Of a DNA stretch of 64,000 nucleotides, positions 10,906 through 22,985 are shown piece by piece (positions within the stretch are counted from its first letter, which is position 1; every line of letters begins with the position of its first letter). The DNA is from Azorinus chamasolen (lineage: Eukaryota > Mollusca > Bivalvia > Cardiida > Solecurtidae): positions 72,676,799 to 72,740,798 of the forward strand of contig OY755241.1 of NCBI GenBank assembly GCA_963576725.1. The letters are read 5' to 3'. The position numbers and the translations under genes were made by a program. The notes beneath the pieces were generated by a model. It ran no database searches and was not told the origin of the DNA. It was given only the letters and a program-made list of their open reading frames with translations.

Positions 10906-11219
10906 GGTGACACCTATTTGTACTTCAAGCTCGTCCAATTCTTATAAGTTGCAGGTTTAAACAAGAGGGTCGTCACAGGTGACAAATGCCCCCAAAGTGT
11001 TTGACACCGAAATGCATTTTGGTGGAAAAACAATACAATGTAATGCAGGTGTAACATGAAATTTTGATGCTGTTAAAAATGACACAGGAGTCAGTTCTTA
11101 ACATTAGAAACAGAACCTTTGACGATTATGATAGCTAAGAAAAGAGCCAAGCGTCAAAACTTAGTTAAAAAGGACCCTAAGTCATTCTCAACGTTAAAAA
11201 GGACCCTGGGTTGATTGTC

Positions 11220-13070
11220 AACGTTTAAGGTATAGGAGATATGCTCTGGACAAGCTTTTTGTATCTGGTAAGATATAGGAGATATGCTCCGGACTGTAAA
11301 ATTGAGGTCAAAGGTCAAGGTCAAGGTCAGTGATCTGAAAATGGTACATGACTCTCCCCCATCCCAAGATGAACTCACAAACCAAATTTGGATTCCGTAG
11401 CTGGTAAGGTATAGGAGAAATGCTCCAGACAAGCTTTGTGTAAAATCTAGGTCAAAGGTCAAGGTCACAGTGACCTGAAAATGGTACACGACACTCCGCC
11501 ATCCCAAGATAAACTCACACATTAAATTTGGAATCCGTAGCTGGTAAGGTATAAGAGATATTCTCTGGACAACCTTTTTTGTAAAATCGAGGTCGAAGGT
11601 CAAGGTCAAGGTCACAGTGACCTGAAAATGGTACGCGACACTCCGCCATCTGAAGGTGATCTCACAAACCAAATTTGGAATCCGTATCTGGTAAGGTATA
11701 GGAGATATGCTCTGGACAAGCTTTTTGTAAAATCGGTCAAGGTCAAGGTTAAGGTCATAGTGACCTGGAAATGGTACATGACATTCCGCCATCCCAAGAT
11801 GAACTCACACATCAAATTTGGAATCTGTAGCTGGTAAGGTAAAGGAGATATGCTCCAGACAAGCTTTTTGTAAAATCGGTCAAAGGTCATGGTCAAGGTC
11901 ATAGTGATCTGAAAATGGTACGCGACACTCCTCCATCCAAAGATGAACTCACACACCAAATTTGGAATCCTTAGCTGGTAAGGAATAGGAGATATACTCC
12001 GGACAAGCTTTTTGTAGCTGGTAAGGTATAAGCGGTTTTTAAAATCGAGGTCAAAGGTCAAGGTCAAGGTCACAGTGACCTGGAAATGGTACGCGACACC
12101 CCCCCATCCCAAGATGAACTCACACACCAAATTTGGAATCTGTAGCTGGTAAGGTAAAGGAGATATGCTCCGGACAAGCTTTTTGTAAAATCGGTCAAAG
12201 GTCATGGTCAAGGTCACAGTGATCTGAAAATGGTACGCGACACTCCTCCATCCCAAGATGAAGTAACACACCAAATTTGGAATCCTTAGCTGGTAAGGTA
12301 TAGGAGATATACTCCGGACAAGCTTTTTGTAGCTGGTAAGGCATAAGCTTTTTTTAAAATCGAGGTCAAAGGTCAAGGTCAAGGTCACAGTGACCTGGAA
12401 ATGGTACGCGACACTCCGCCATCCTAAGATGAACTCACACACCAAATTTGGAATCTGTAGCTGGTAAGGTAAAGGAGATATGCTCCGGACAAGCTTTTTG
12501 TAAAATCAAGGTCAAAGGTCAAGGTCAAGGTAACAGTGACATGAAAATGGTACGCGACACTCCCCCATCCCAAGATGAACTCACACACCAAATTTGGAAT
12601 CTGTAGCTGGTAAGGTAAAGGAGATATGCTCCGGACAAGCTTTTTGTAAAATCGGTCAAAGGTCATGGTCAAGGTCACAGTGATCTGAAAATGGTACGCG
12701 ACACTCCTCCATCCCAAGATGAAGTAACACACCAAATTTGGAATCCTTAGCTGGTAAGGTATAGGAGATATACTCCGGACAAGCTTTTTGTAGCTGGTAA
12801 GGCATAAGCTTTTTTTAAAATCGAGGTCAAAGGTCAAGGTCAAGGTCACAGTGACCTGGAAATGGTACGCGACACTCCGCCATCCTAAGATGAACTCACA
12901 CACCAAATTTGGAATCTGTAGCTGGTAAGGTAAAGGAGATATGCTCCGGACAAGCTTTTTGTAAAATCAAGGTCAAAGGTCAAGGTCAAGGTCACAGTGA
13001 CATGAAAATGGTACGCGACACTCCCCCATCCCAAGATGAACTCACACACCAAATTTGGTATCCGTAGCTG
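11220..13070 (+). repeat. 144/172-bp minisatellite with higher-order repeat
   Basis: The landmark CAAATTTGGAAT recurs about every 144-146 bp, with some longer units of about 172 bp that carry an extra TAGCTGGTAAGGCATAAGC. A trimer (about 145+172+144 bp) is repeated: roughly 12110-12570 and 12575-13035 are nearly identical, a 460-bp higher-order unit. Confidence 0.85.
11449..12857. promoter_or_regulatory. Array of nuclear-receptor-type motifs (ERE, DR1)
   Basis: Perfect AGGTCACAGTGACCT palindromes (the classical oestrogen response element form) occur at 11462-11476, 11609-11623, 12067-12081, 12382-12396 and 12843-12857. AGGTCAAAGGTCA, a consensus DR1, occurs at 11449-11461 and again near 12049, 12363 and 12827. 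TCAAGGTCA (ERR/NR5 type) is repeated throughout. Binding or activity in this organism is not shown by sequence alone. Confidence 0.6.
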
Positions 13071-13104
13071 ATGTGACAAAGGAAATATACTCCGGACAAA
13101 AGGT

Positions 13105-13144
13105 ACACACACCCACACACACACACACCCACCCACCCACCCAC

Positions 13145-13176
<32 letters not shown>

Positions 13177-13192
13177 CCACCCACACACGCAC
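13105..13192. repeat. CACA/CCCA microsatellite
   Basis: Alternating CACAC and CCCACC tracts at the 3' side of minisatellite element 1. Confidence 0.95.
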
Positions 13193-13240
13193 GGTGCGAT
13201 CACTATATGCCGCCAAAGCCTAGCTTTGGGGGCATAAAAA

Positions 13241-14839
13241 CATCTAATCTAAAAATAATGCTGGCACCACAAGATGCAAGTTTAACACGTTGCATGCTGA
13301 ATAATCAGTGTAATCAGTGCTTTTGCTAAGAAAAAAAAACAATTTAAAGAGGTATTCAGCTAATATCCATGTTAGAGAAATGCACTTAATATAAACATAT
13401 ATTTACTATTTCGCGTTTAAGTGTAAGAAACGTACATGTTCCAGTTTGTTATATTATAAAACAGTCCACTGAGTGTATTAAAAGAAAGTAGGGAAACCAT
13501 AAGTGAGATCATAATAATACCCTTTGACATGTCACTTAAATGAAACAAAATACATCTTGATATCACAACCAACATTTATTGGGGTAAAGAGGAATCATAT
13601 TGATGTTGGTCCATCCATTGGTATAGTTTGTCTACGCCATTTCTCAGTAATCATTGCTACGATTCCAATGTGCATACCTTTACAACGTACCTATCGCATG
13701 ATTTGGTTGAGTTATACCCTTTTGATTATTCAAAGGTTGCCATTTACTGACAATCTCATGGTAGTATTAATCACAGTCAGTGAACATTCTAGTTCGAGTA
13801 CACACCAGGTGGACCATCAACAGTACAAAATTGGACTGGAGGGCGTTTTTATATTGGAGCAAATATAAATACCCCCAATGGCGATTAAGTCCCATAGCAA
13901 CACCAACATAAGAAGAACTATGGATTTGTTTCTGAAATGTATCTATCGTCTTTTTTTGGCTCTATTGCACGTTTTAGTTCTACATGATACCGAAAATAAT
14001 GTGAACGTATACAGAAACACAACTAACATACATAGTGAATGCGTATTGACTGAAATATAAGAATTAAAGAATGTTTTATTTATTGCCACGTGTGAAACAT
14101 GCGTATTTAAGTTGACTGTACAATAGCTTGTTGTGGACTACCTTGCATGCGCTCAAGTACGCATATCAATTGTGTTTCTGTTGTTGTTTTACGGTCTTTT
14201 TTAGAGTGTATGTTACATGTGTTTGTATGTGCACGGAATTCATTGAGTTACTGGCGTGCCGGTGCGTTTTTGTGCGCTATATCCGGCCTACTTTTCGGTT
14301 TCTATTTTTGCAGTTGGTCCAATTCAAATTGTCTTGTATTTTCACGGTTTTCAGCTCTTGCTATAACCATTCAATATCATCATCATACAGGACGTAACAG
14401 GAGCCTCGTATTTGTTTAACCAATTTGCAGCGCCGTAAAAGCTAACTTGTTTTTCATTCCATTTTGATAGAACGCACAAAAGCGCAGAGCATCAACAACA
14501 TGTTAACTGTTTTTAAACCAAGTTGCTAGTACAGCACTTTTAGCACTTTCGACTGTTGAAAAAGGACAATTCTCAGGCAGGATGGGCTTTATCTTAGCTT
14601 AGCTGTCTTAGCTGTGTCGATTCCAGGTATTGAAACTTGATGGGTGTTTACGTTTATTACGAAAACAGGGGTTTCAATAACGCAGAGCTTGGGCCCCCTG
14701 GACTTATTCAACCGACCCCCACTGATCAGAGAAACTGTCCGAATAGAAAGACGCAGTGCTTTTGAAGCTGATATTCGGAACGTGATCCATGTGACAATCC
14801 AAAAGCCCAGCCTTTACCTTACCGCGGTTATAGGGCTTA
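13241..14839. other. No feature recognised
   Basis: Several short reading frames (for example at 13524 and 14128) have no recognisable domain and no codon-use signal that I can see. No repeats were matched elsewhere in the window. Confidence 0.4.
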
Positions 14840-15417
14840 ATCGTCAACGATGATGTATTTGTCTGTTGATTACTTTATATGTAGTGCACATTAATTTCGT
14901 GATATAATTTCGTTGCATGTTAACGCTTTTTCACCATTACTTTCAGATGTCCACAGCCCTGTTGTTTTAAAACTACAATTTGACTATATTGTAAAGACAA
15001 CCCGACACGACAATGTTAAACCCGCCAAAATGTGGGAAGGGTCAAAGGCAAATGAATATGCCAGCATGCTTGAAAATTGCGACAAAATAAACGACATTTT
15101 ACATACGCTATCTTGCATAGAAAACAAAAGAGAGATACTAAAGAATGATATTGACGATGTTGTTGGTGAAATATCGAAACTATTTCAGAACAATGCTACT
15201 CACGTGTTCAGCCAAACACAATACACCAGAGCGGCACAATCTGATCCAAAAACACCAAATGGGTTCGGTAAACAATGTAGAGCTGCAAGAAAAAGATTTC
15301 ATATGGCTAAATACCAATATAAATTACCAAAACCTGCACAGTATAGAGACAACTTAAAATCTGAAGGAAAACAATACAAACACATATTTAATAAGTATAA
15401 CCTAGATTTCAAGAGAA
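14840..15417 (+). pseudogene. LINE 1, end of endonuclease domain
   Basis: Translation gives SPLLSDVHSPVVLKLQF, matching the terminal SDHxP motif region of the apurinic-like endonuclease of non-LTR retrotransposons, followed by a linker (MWEGSKANEYASMLENC). An in-frame stop lies near 14890. Nothing upstream looks like LINE, so this copy is 5'-truncated. It continues after element 2 at 16799, where the frame resumes. Confidence 0.75.
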
Positions 15418-16798
15418 ACAAGAGATGTCACAGTCACGTGACAAATGCCCCCAAAAATTGTACTCTGTGACCTTGACCTTTGACATATGGACCAGGGAGC
15501 TGAACGCGACACATCGTCTTTGTGTGGTGAACATTTGTGGCAAGTTATATTGAAATCCATTGATAGATGAAGAAGTTACAGACCGGACACGAAATTTGTG
15601 ACAAAGTAATTGTACCCTGTGACCTTGACCTTTGACCCATGGACCAGGGAGTTCAATGCGACACATCGTCTCTGTCTGGTGAACATTTGTGGCAAGTTAT
15701 ATTGAAATCCATTGATAGATGAAGAAGTTACAGACCGGACACGAAATTTGTGATAAGTAATTGTACCCTGTGACCTTGACCTTTGACCCATGGACCTGGG
15801 AGTTGAACGCGACACATCGTCTTTGTGTGGTGAACATTTGTGCCAAGTTATATTTAAATCCATTGATAGATGAAGAAGTTACAGACCGGACACGAAATTT
15901 GTGACAAAGTAATTGTACCCTGTGACCTTGACCTTTGACCCATGGACCTGGGAGCTGAACGCGACACATCGTCTTTGTGTGGTGAACATTTATGGCAAGT
16001 TATATTGAAATCCATCGATAGATGAAGAAGTTACAGACCGGACACGGAATTTGTGACAAAGTAATTGTACCTTGTGACCTTGACCTTTGACCCATGGACC
16101 AGGGAGTTGAACGCGACACATCGTCTCTGTCTGGTGAACATTTGTGGCAAGTTATATTGAAATCCATTGATAGATGAAGAAGTTACAGACCGGACACGAA
16201 ATTTGTGACAAAGTAATTGTACCCTGTGACCTTGACCTTTGACCCATGGACCTGGGAGTTGAACGCGACACATCGTCTTTGTGTGGTGAACATTTGTGCC
16301 AAGTTATATTGAAATCCATTGATAGATGAAGAAGTTGCAGACCGGACACGAAATTTGTGACAAAGTAATTGTACCCTGTGACCTTGACCTTTGACCCATG
16401 GACCTGGGAGTTGAACGCGACACATCGTCTTTGTGTGGTAAACATTTGTGGCAAGTTATATTGAAATCCATCGATAGATGAAGAAGTTACAGACCGGACA
16501 CGAAATTTGTGACAAAGTAATTGTACCCTGTGACCTTGACCTTTGACCCATGGACCGGGGAGTTGAACGCGACACATCGTCTCTGTCTGGTGAACATTTG
16601 TGCCAAGTTATATTGAAATCCATTTATAGATGAAGAAGTTACAGACCGGACACGAATTTGGGACGGAAGGACAGACGGACGGACAGACGGACAGACGGAC
16701 AGACGGACGGACGGACGGACAGACGGACAGACGGACAGACGGACAGACGGAAGGACGGACAATGCGATTACTATATGCCCGCCTTTGGGGGCATAAAA
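15418..16798 (+). mobile_element. Minisatellite-carrying element 2
   Basis: Starts ACAAGAGATGTCACAGTCAC and ends CGCCTTTGGGGGCATAAAAA. Near-terminal inverted repeats ATGCCCCCAAAA / CTTTGGGGGCAT. Inside are about eight 152-bp monomers (landmark AACGCGACACATCGTC) each with TGACCTTGACCTTTGACCC, then a GGACAGACGG array at about 16670-16760. Inserted in the LINE coding region. Confidence 0.8.
16670..16762. repeat. GGACAGAC microsatellite
   Basis: Tandem GGACGGACAGACGGACAGAC-type units directly before the terminal hairpin of element 2. Confidence 0.95.
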
Positions 16799-17432
16799 AT
16801 GTAACTAGACTTAGAAGACTTGGTAAAGCAAACCCACGCAAATATTGGAAAGCTCTGACGAATCCAAAACAAAATGACATAACAGCAAGCCTATGTGATC
16901 TTCACGAACATTTCAAAGACATTTATTATAATGGGGCAGAGGATATAAACGAAGTTAACACTCAGACTCAAAGCAATTTAAATGACAATCAAAATGATGC
17001 AATCAATTCAGAAATTACAATAGAAGAAATAAAAAGGGCATTTAAATCGTTGAAAAATAATAAGGCATCTGGTTTTGACTCAGTCTTAAATGAACACATT
17101 AAAGAAACACTTAATGTAATGACTTCAATTTACATAAAAAATTCAATTTGATCTCTGGAACTCTGGAATTATTCCTGAAACATGGACAGTTTGTATCATA
17201 AATTTAATCTAGAACAAACAAAAGAGAAAAGAATAAAGCAGAAAACTACAGCCCCATAAGCTTATTGAGTTGCCTAGGAAAATTATTTACTGCAATTATT
17301 AACCATAGGCTTCAAAAATACGCAGACGACAATGGCGTGATAAATGATTACCAAGCCGGTTTTAGGGAAGGATTCTGTAGACAACATGTTTATATTACAT
17401 TCATTAATCCAGCTACTAAGAAACAAAAAGAA
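16799..17432 (+). pseudogene. LINE 1, N-terminal reverse transcriptase
   Basis: KNVTRLRRLGKANPRKYWK continues the frame left at 15417. Then IEEIKRAFKSLKNNKASGFD (the conserved block before RT motif 1) and, after a frameshift near 17150, LLSCLGKLFTAIINHRLQ (RT motif with GK.F) and NDYQAGFREG. Frame breaks show the copy is dead. Interrupted again at 17433. Confidence 0.85.
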
Positions 17433-19100
17433 ACAAGAGGGCCAGAATGGCCCTGAAGCGCTCACCAGACAATCAGAGGAGAAGATATTCAAAGTTTTCA
17501 CTATATGTTTCTGTTAAAAACTGGCTACCCCTGGGGCGGGGCCAATTTTGACCCCAGGGCCATCATTTATATAACTTTTGTAGCGGACCTGAACATAATG
17601 ATATATGCAAAATATAAAAGCTTAGAACCACCTAGTTTCAGAGAAAAAGATATTCAAAGATTTCACTATTTGTTTCTATTGAAAACTGCCCAACCCCTGG
17701 GGCGGGGCCAATTTTGACCCCAGGGGCATAATTTATATAACTTTTGTAGAGGACCTGAACATGATGCTCTGTGCCAAATATGAAAGCTGAGAGCCTTCGA
17801 GTTTAAGAGGTGAAGATTTTCAAAGATTCCACTATTTGTTTCTATTGAAAACTGCCCAACCCCTGGGGCGGGCCAATTTTGACCCCAGGGCCATAATTTA
17901 TATCACTTTTGTAGAGGACCTGAACATAATGCTATGTGCCAAATATGAAAGCTGAGAGCCTTCGAGTTTAAGAGGTGAAGATTTTCAAAGATTTCACTAA
18001 TTGTTTCTATTGAAAACTGCCCAACCCCTGGGGCGGGGCCAATTTTGACCCCAGGGGCATAATTTATATAACTTTTGTAGAGGACCTGAACATGATGCTC
18101 TGTGCCAAATATGAAAGTTGAGAGCTTTCCATCTTCAGAGAAGAAGATTTTCAAAGATTTCATTATTTGTTTCTATTGAAAACTGCCCACCCCTGAGGCG
18201 GGGTTAATTTTGACTCCAGGGCCATAATTTATATCACTTTTGTAGAGGACCTAAAAAAGATGCTATGTGCAAAATATGAAAGCCGAGAGCCTTCCAGTTT
18301 TAGAGGAGAAGATTTTCAAAGATTCCACTATTTTTTTCTATTAAAATCTGCCCAACCCCTGGGGCAGGGCCAATTTTGACCCCAGGGCCATAATTTATAT
18401 AACTTTTGTAGAGGACCTGAACATGATGCTCGGTGCCAGATATGAAAGCTGCGAGCCTTCCATTTTCAGAGAAGAAGATTTTCAAAGATTTCACTATTTG
18501 TTTCTATTGAAAACTGCCCACCCCTGGGGCGGGGTTAATTTTGACCCCAGAGCCATAATTTATACAACTTTTGTAGAGGACCTGAACATGATGCTCTGTG
18601 CCAAATATGAAAGCTGAGCGCCTTCCAGTTTCAGAGGAGAAGAGTTTCAAAGATTTCACTATTTGTTTCTATTGAAAACTGCCCACCCCTGGGGCGGGGC
18701 CAATTTTGACCGCAGGGCCATAAATTATATAACCTTTGTAGAAGACCTGAACATGATGATCTGTGCCAAATATGAAAGCTATGAGACTTCCAGTTTCAGA
18801 GGAGAGGATTTTCAAAGTTTTACTAAATGTTTCTATTGAAAACAAGGAATCCTTGGGGCGGGGCCAATTTTGACCCCAGGGCCATAATTTATATATCTTT
18901 TGTAGAGGACCTAAAGATAATACTATGTGCAAAAGGTGAAAGCTGAGTATCCTGTAGATTCAGAGGAGAAGATTTTTAAAGGTTCAAATTGTTGACGACT
19001 GACGACGGACGACGGACGATGGACGACGGACGCCGACGGACGACGGACATCAGGCAATCACAAAAGCTCACTCTGAGCACTTTGTGCTCTGGTGAGCTAA
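17433..19100 (+). mobile_element. Minisatellite-carrying element 3
   Basis: Starts ACAAGAGGGCCAGAATGGCC and ends GCTCTGGTGAGCTAA before A residues. Near-terminal inverted repeats GCTCACCAGA / TCTGGTGAGC, with small terminal hairpins GGGCCAGAATGGCCC and GAGCACTTTGTGCTC. Inside are about nine 165-bp monomers (landmark CCCCTGGGGCGGGGCCAATT) and a GACGGACGACGGAC tract at 18994-19050. Second insertion into the same LINE. Confidence 0.8.
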
Positions 19101-19700
19101 AAACTATTCTGCGCATTTATTGATCTAAAACAGGCATTTGATACGGTTTGGAGAGTAGGACTATGGTCTAAATTATTGGAATATAATGTCAACGGCAAGT
19201 GCCTACAATTGATAAAGAATATGTTTAGTAACATTAAATCTTGTGTCAAAGTAAACGGCAAAAGTTCAGACTTTTTTCCCAGTAACATTGGTGTTCGACA
19301 GGTACAAAACCTACCACCCATCCTCTTTTCGCTTTACTTAAATGACCTGCATGATTTCTTCGCCTACAACAATGACTTAAACGGTGTCCATATAGAAGAC
19401 GACCAGAACATATCTGAAAATGTTTGTATTATTATACGCAGATGACACAGTAATATTATGTGAAAGCGCCAGCGACCTACAAAACGCACTTAGCGTGTAC
19501 AAATTATACTGTGATACATGGCGGCTAAAAGTGAATATGAGTAAAACAAAGATGTTGATATTCTCTAAAGGTAGGCAAGTGTAACATCTATTTGTATATG
19601 ATGGAGAATACCTAGAGACTGTGAGTGAATACAAATATTTAGTTTTTTTTAATGCAGTGGTTCGTTTTATCAAACCGAAAAACACATAGCCGAACAAGGT
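19101..19700 (+). pseudogene. LINE 1, catalytic reverse transcriptase block
   Basis: The frame resumes as AFIDLKQAFDTVWRVGLW (RT motif A with the first catalytic Asp). Then SNIGVRQVQNLPPILFSLYL (degenerate G-x-G-x-SP motif) and LYADDTVILCES, the YADD motif at 19435-19446. KVNMSKTKMLIF follows. Frameshifts separate these blocks. Confidence 0.9.
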
Positions 19701-20600
19701 ACGAGGGCATTATACAGCCCGATTAAAAAGGCAGAACAATTATTATTACCAATTGATTCACAAATTGATATATTTAATAAACGGTCAGAGCCTATTCTTT
19801 TATACGGTTGTGAGATATGGGGCTTTGGCAACAACGAGATAATAGAACGAGTCCAGCTAAAAAAAAATTAAAACATATTTTACAAATGAAAAAAATTAAC
19901 ACCTACTTGTGTTGTCTACGGTGAAACAGGAGTTATGCCAATCGCAATAGACATCGGTACACGAGCAATCGCTTTCTGGTCAAAAGTAGTGGATCTTAAC
20001 ACCACTAACAAACTATCCCCCAAGGTGTACCTGTCATTAAGAAACCAATCATCGGATTTGACAGAAGATCAATTGGAAAAACAACATTTGGCTGGTTTGA
20101 TAACATAAGAACTATTCTCATAATTTGTGGCTTAAGTGGAAACTAATCTATTCCCAAATAGAAAATGGCTACTTGCAGCCTTTAAACAGAAGTTAAAAGA
20201 TTTGTTTCTAAATGAATGGTACAATATCATTGACACACCCAACATTTGAATTTTGAAAACTATCTGGTAGATACTCGGAATAGAAGTTTAACTTATGTAG
20301 TTAGATTCGGAACGAGGAACCACACATTACCAATTGAAACTGGAAGGTGGAACTCGCTGAACAGAAAAGAGAGACACTGCACTTTATGCAAACAAGATAC
20401 AGGGGATGAATTCTATTACCTACTTACATGTAGAGAACTAACTCCTATACGAAGAAGGTACCTTAAAACACAATATTGGTCAAATCCAAACATTTTAAAA
20501 TTCAAAAGCCTCATGAATACAACAAATACAGCTGAATTTAGTAAATTGTGTGAATTCATAAAAGGCATAATAAAGTTACATCAATGATTATCGAAAATTG
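19701..20600 (+). pseudogene. LINE 1, C-terminal domain and 3' end
   Basis: After further breaks, 20246-20587 is open and ends with HCTLCKQDTGDEFYYLLTC, the CxxC...C zinc-knuckle-like motif near the C terminus of many LINE ORF2 proteins, then SKLCEFIKGIIKLHQ and a stop. The second LINE has CQICELNDIEDEYHIILVC at the same place, so the two are related. The exact 3' boundary is unclear. Confidence 0.75.
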
Positions 20601-20603
20601 CTT

Positions 20604-20605
<2 letters not shown>

Positions 20606-20649
<44 letters not shown>
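20606..20649. repeat. GA microsatellite
   Basis: About 20 uninterrupted AG dinucleotides just after the LINE stop codon. Confidence 0.95.
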
Positions 20650-20650
<1 letters not shown>

Positions 20651-21134
20651 ACCTATATGACATTACTCAACTGTATAAATGAGAATACTACATGAACAAT
20701 ACTTACTACTGCTACTACTGTATATTTGATATGTATCTGAAGAAAAAAAAAGGAATCGAATTATGTCTGTACATGTGACCCCAACTGCAAACTGTAATCT
20801 GAGACGCCCTATATATACACGGCACGTCTTAGGTTATATAGTTAACATATGTACATTAAACCTTAAATTATCCCATATGTTTAAAACATATTCTGCCCGC
20901 GGTGTCCGAGCAGAATGCAAACTGTCATAGGTTGGTCTGGTTTGAAAGTTGAAGGTTTAATTATATAACATATGGCTCTTTATAATATGTTCATAACTCT
21001 ACCTGACCTATAAAGAGATTTGTGTTAATCTGTTGTACGAGTTTTTGTAGCATATGCTGTAACTGTTATCCTCATGAACAATCAAAACGGACAGATGAAC
21101 CCCTTTTGTGCCAGGTACGACGGCATTGACGTTC

Positions 21135-21210
21135 GAAAACAGTTAAGATCCAGATCAAACATCGCGTAATGGGATGTCGGATCAGAATCCAAACTGTTTG
21201 TCATTCATAA
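21135..21210 (+). repeat. Decayed family G hairpin
   Basis: AAGATCCAGATCAAACATCG ... GATCAGAATCCAAACTGTTT retains the outer arms of the family G palindrome (compare 2077-2142) but not its inner stem. Confidence 0.55.
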
Positions 21211-21379
21211 ATGAAAACTTGCTTATTTATAATCGACGTGACTTTTCCATGATAAACTCGGAAATTATACGTTTCCTCTTTTTCTGTATTGATTTATTAC
21301 TGTCCTGTTCTTCTCTATTAGACAGAGCCTCTTGTTGTATTAATATTTATATATCCTCATATAATCATTATAAGTATTC

Positions 21380-21428
21380 ATGTAATGTGAACTGAGAGAA
21401 ATAAAGTGAATTTGATTGATTTGATTTG
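21380..21428 (+). repeat. Retroelement-like 3' tail
   Basis: AGAGAAATAAAGTGAATTTG then TTGATTGATTTGATTTG looks like the simple-repeat tail of a non-LTR element. Whether it is the true end of LINE 1 or of a separate fragment cannot be decided. Confidence 0.4.
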
Positions 21429-21639
21429 TCTATCCCCTTCAGTAAAAACTAAATAGATATTGGTGGTTTTAATACACTGTATTGTTTTAGCGTTTGAGAT
21501 TAGCCAAAATCGTCGCTCTGCAGTACGGCAATACGTCGATTTTCTACTAGTTCCAAAAAACCACTTTGTTATCGCTCTTTGTAGGATGTCTTTTTGTCAA
21601 AACTAAATGTCAGCAGTGTGAATCTCATCATTTACTTCC

Positions 21640-22305
21640 AAATATAAATTCTGAAAGTAAAAGCAGAAATTCAAAAAGAGAACATTCCAGACTCGGTGTT
21701 ATTGAGTCTGTTCATGAGCAGTTATGACAAGTGCAACACTATCCATGCTCCTAGCACCGGCTTAAGCGGTATTCAATTTTCAGAACTAATATCGAAACTA
21801 ATGATCCCAAAGGACCAGAAATATACAAACACTGCGAATGAAGTACGGGGTGACTTTTTACGCCACACAAACACTTAACACCAGGACCTGCTGTTCTGAA
21901 GTACATACGTTTTGAAAGGAGGGAGATCCTTCGAAAACAAAAGCAGCAATGCAAAATGAGAAAATTGCAGACTCGGTTTTATTGAGTCTGTTCATAAGCA
22001 GTTACAAAAAGTGCACACTATTCGCGCCCCTCTAGCACCCGCTTATGCGGTATTCAATTTTAAAAACTAATAACATCGAAACTAATGACCCCGAAGGACC
22101 AGAAACAACACTGGAAATGAAATACGAGGCGACCTTTTATGCCACAAAAGTACTTAACACCTGCTGTTGTGAAGTATATAAGCGGTTTTATTGAATATGT
22201 TCATGAGCAGTTATGAAAAGTGCAACACTACTCACGCCCTCTAGCACCAGCTACAGCGGTATTCAATTTAAAAAACTATTAACATCGAAACTATTGATAA
22301 TAAGT
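21640..22305 (+). repeat. Family K, about three tandem copies
   Basis: Units of roughly 260-310 bp share GCAGACTCGGTTTTATTGAG, which has a small stem CAGACTC/GAGTCTG, then GTTCATGAGCAGTTA, CTCTAGCACC, GCGGTATTCAATTTT and ACATCGAAACTAATGA. Dispersed single copies in the opposite orientation are at 22868, 41930 and 45300. Confidence 0.7.
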
Positions 22306-22570
22306 ATGCAAGTATTCCAACATAATCATAGTATTAGCAACTAGTGTTGCTATGTCAACTATAGGTATAATGACAGCTACGCCAAGTGACAACTACGTTA
22401 ATCAACACCAACAAAACAATACGAAGTGACAGCTGGTATAACAGAGCAAACACGTTTATGAAATGCAAATATCAATGTACGAAAGTTCGCGCAAACATAA
22501 TATCCTAACGTTTGCTTCTTAAAAGTTGTGAACGGATTTCACAGATGTTTTTACTATTTCTGTATCATAA

Positions 22571-22864
22571 TGCAGTTTGTATGCCCCCGTTGACGATAGT
22601 CAGGGGTATTATGGTTTCCACCTGTCCGTCCGTCATGTTTTTACGCGCAGTTTGTTGTCACAGTTTTTCATTGTCTTATATCACACTAACCACTATCACT
22701 ATAGCTATTGGCATGGGATTGCATATACACATTAACCACTATCCATATTTTCATTGCGCACCCAGCCCATGCTGTCCGTAAGCCCAAGGTCAAGGTCAAA
22801 TGACGTGAAGCTAGGCAAGCACTACCATGGGGGCATCGCTGTGGCTTACAGACACAATTTTTCA
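22571..22864 (-). mobile_element. Possible minisatellite-type element, reverse
   Basis: Read on the minus strand, the 22571 side ends with GACGGACGGACAGGTGG and a terminal hairpin made of CCCCTGACTATCG and CAACGGGGGCATAC. The opposite side has GCCCCCATGGTAG. This matches the plan of elements 1-4 but lacks an expanded array. Confidence 0.45.
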
Positions 22865-22867
22865 GTT

Positions 22868-22985
22868 AATACACGTTATAAAGTGCTTGTGTGGCGATCG
22901 TAAAACTCCCCCGTACTTTCAGTATGGTTATAAGTTCTGATCCTTCTAGATCATAAATGTCAATGCTTTTGAAAAATGAACATTT
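22868..22985 (-). repeat. Family K fragment
   Basis: GTGTGGCGATCGTAAAACTC and GTTCTGATCCTTCTAGATCA match the copy at 41930-42060. Confidence 0.6.

Larger units (their letters stand above)
10961..13240 (+). mobile_element. Minisatellite-carrying element 1 (pearl/HINE-like)
   Basis: Starts ACAAGAGGGTCGTCACAGGT and ends GCTTTGGGGGCATAAAAA. Near-terminal inverted repeats TGCCCCCAAAG (left) and CTTTGGGGGCA (right) bracket an array of about 12 monomers followed by a CA/CCCA microsatellite. Three other elements here share this plan with different internal arrays. Pearl elements and Helentron-associated elements of bivalves combine subterminal inverted repeats with central tandem arrays; membership is inferred, with no Rep/helicase sequence present. 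Reading frames across the array are repeat artefacts. Confidence 0.75.

Noticed and set aside
11154..12906. Long minus-strand reading frames (up to 277 codons) with repeating WRSVAYHFQVTVTLTLTF-like peptides
   Set aside because: They are translations of the 144/172-bp minisatellite; frames shift with unit length and no domain is recognised.
15409..16577. Minus-strand frames with MCRVQLPGPWVKGQGHRVQL repeats
   Set aside because: Translation of the 152-bp tandem monomer in element 2, not a protein family.
16630..16800. Apparent N-terminal extension TDGQTDRRTDGRT of the LINE reverse transcriptase
   Set aside because: The extension is the GGACAGAC microsatellite of element 2; only the part from 16799 is LINE.
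20246..20587. Stand-alone zinc-finger gene
   Set aside because: The open segment follows the LINE reverse transcriptase in order and ends with the LINE C-terminal motif.
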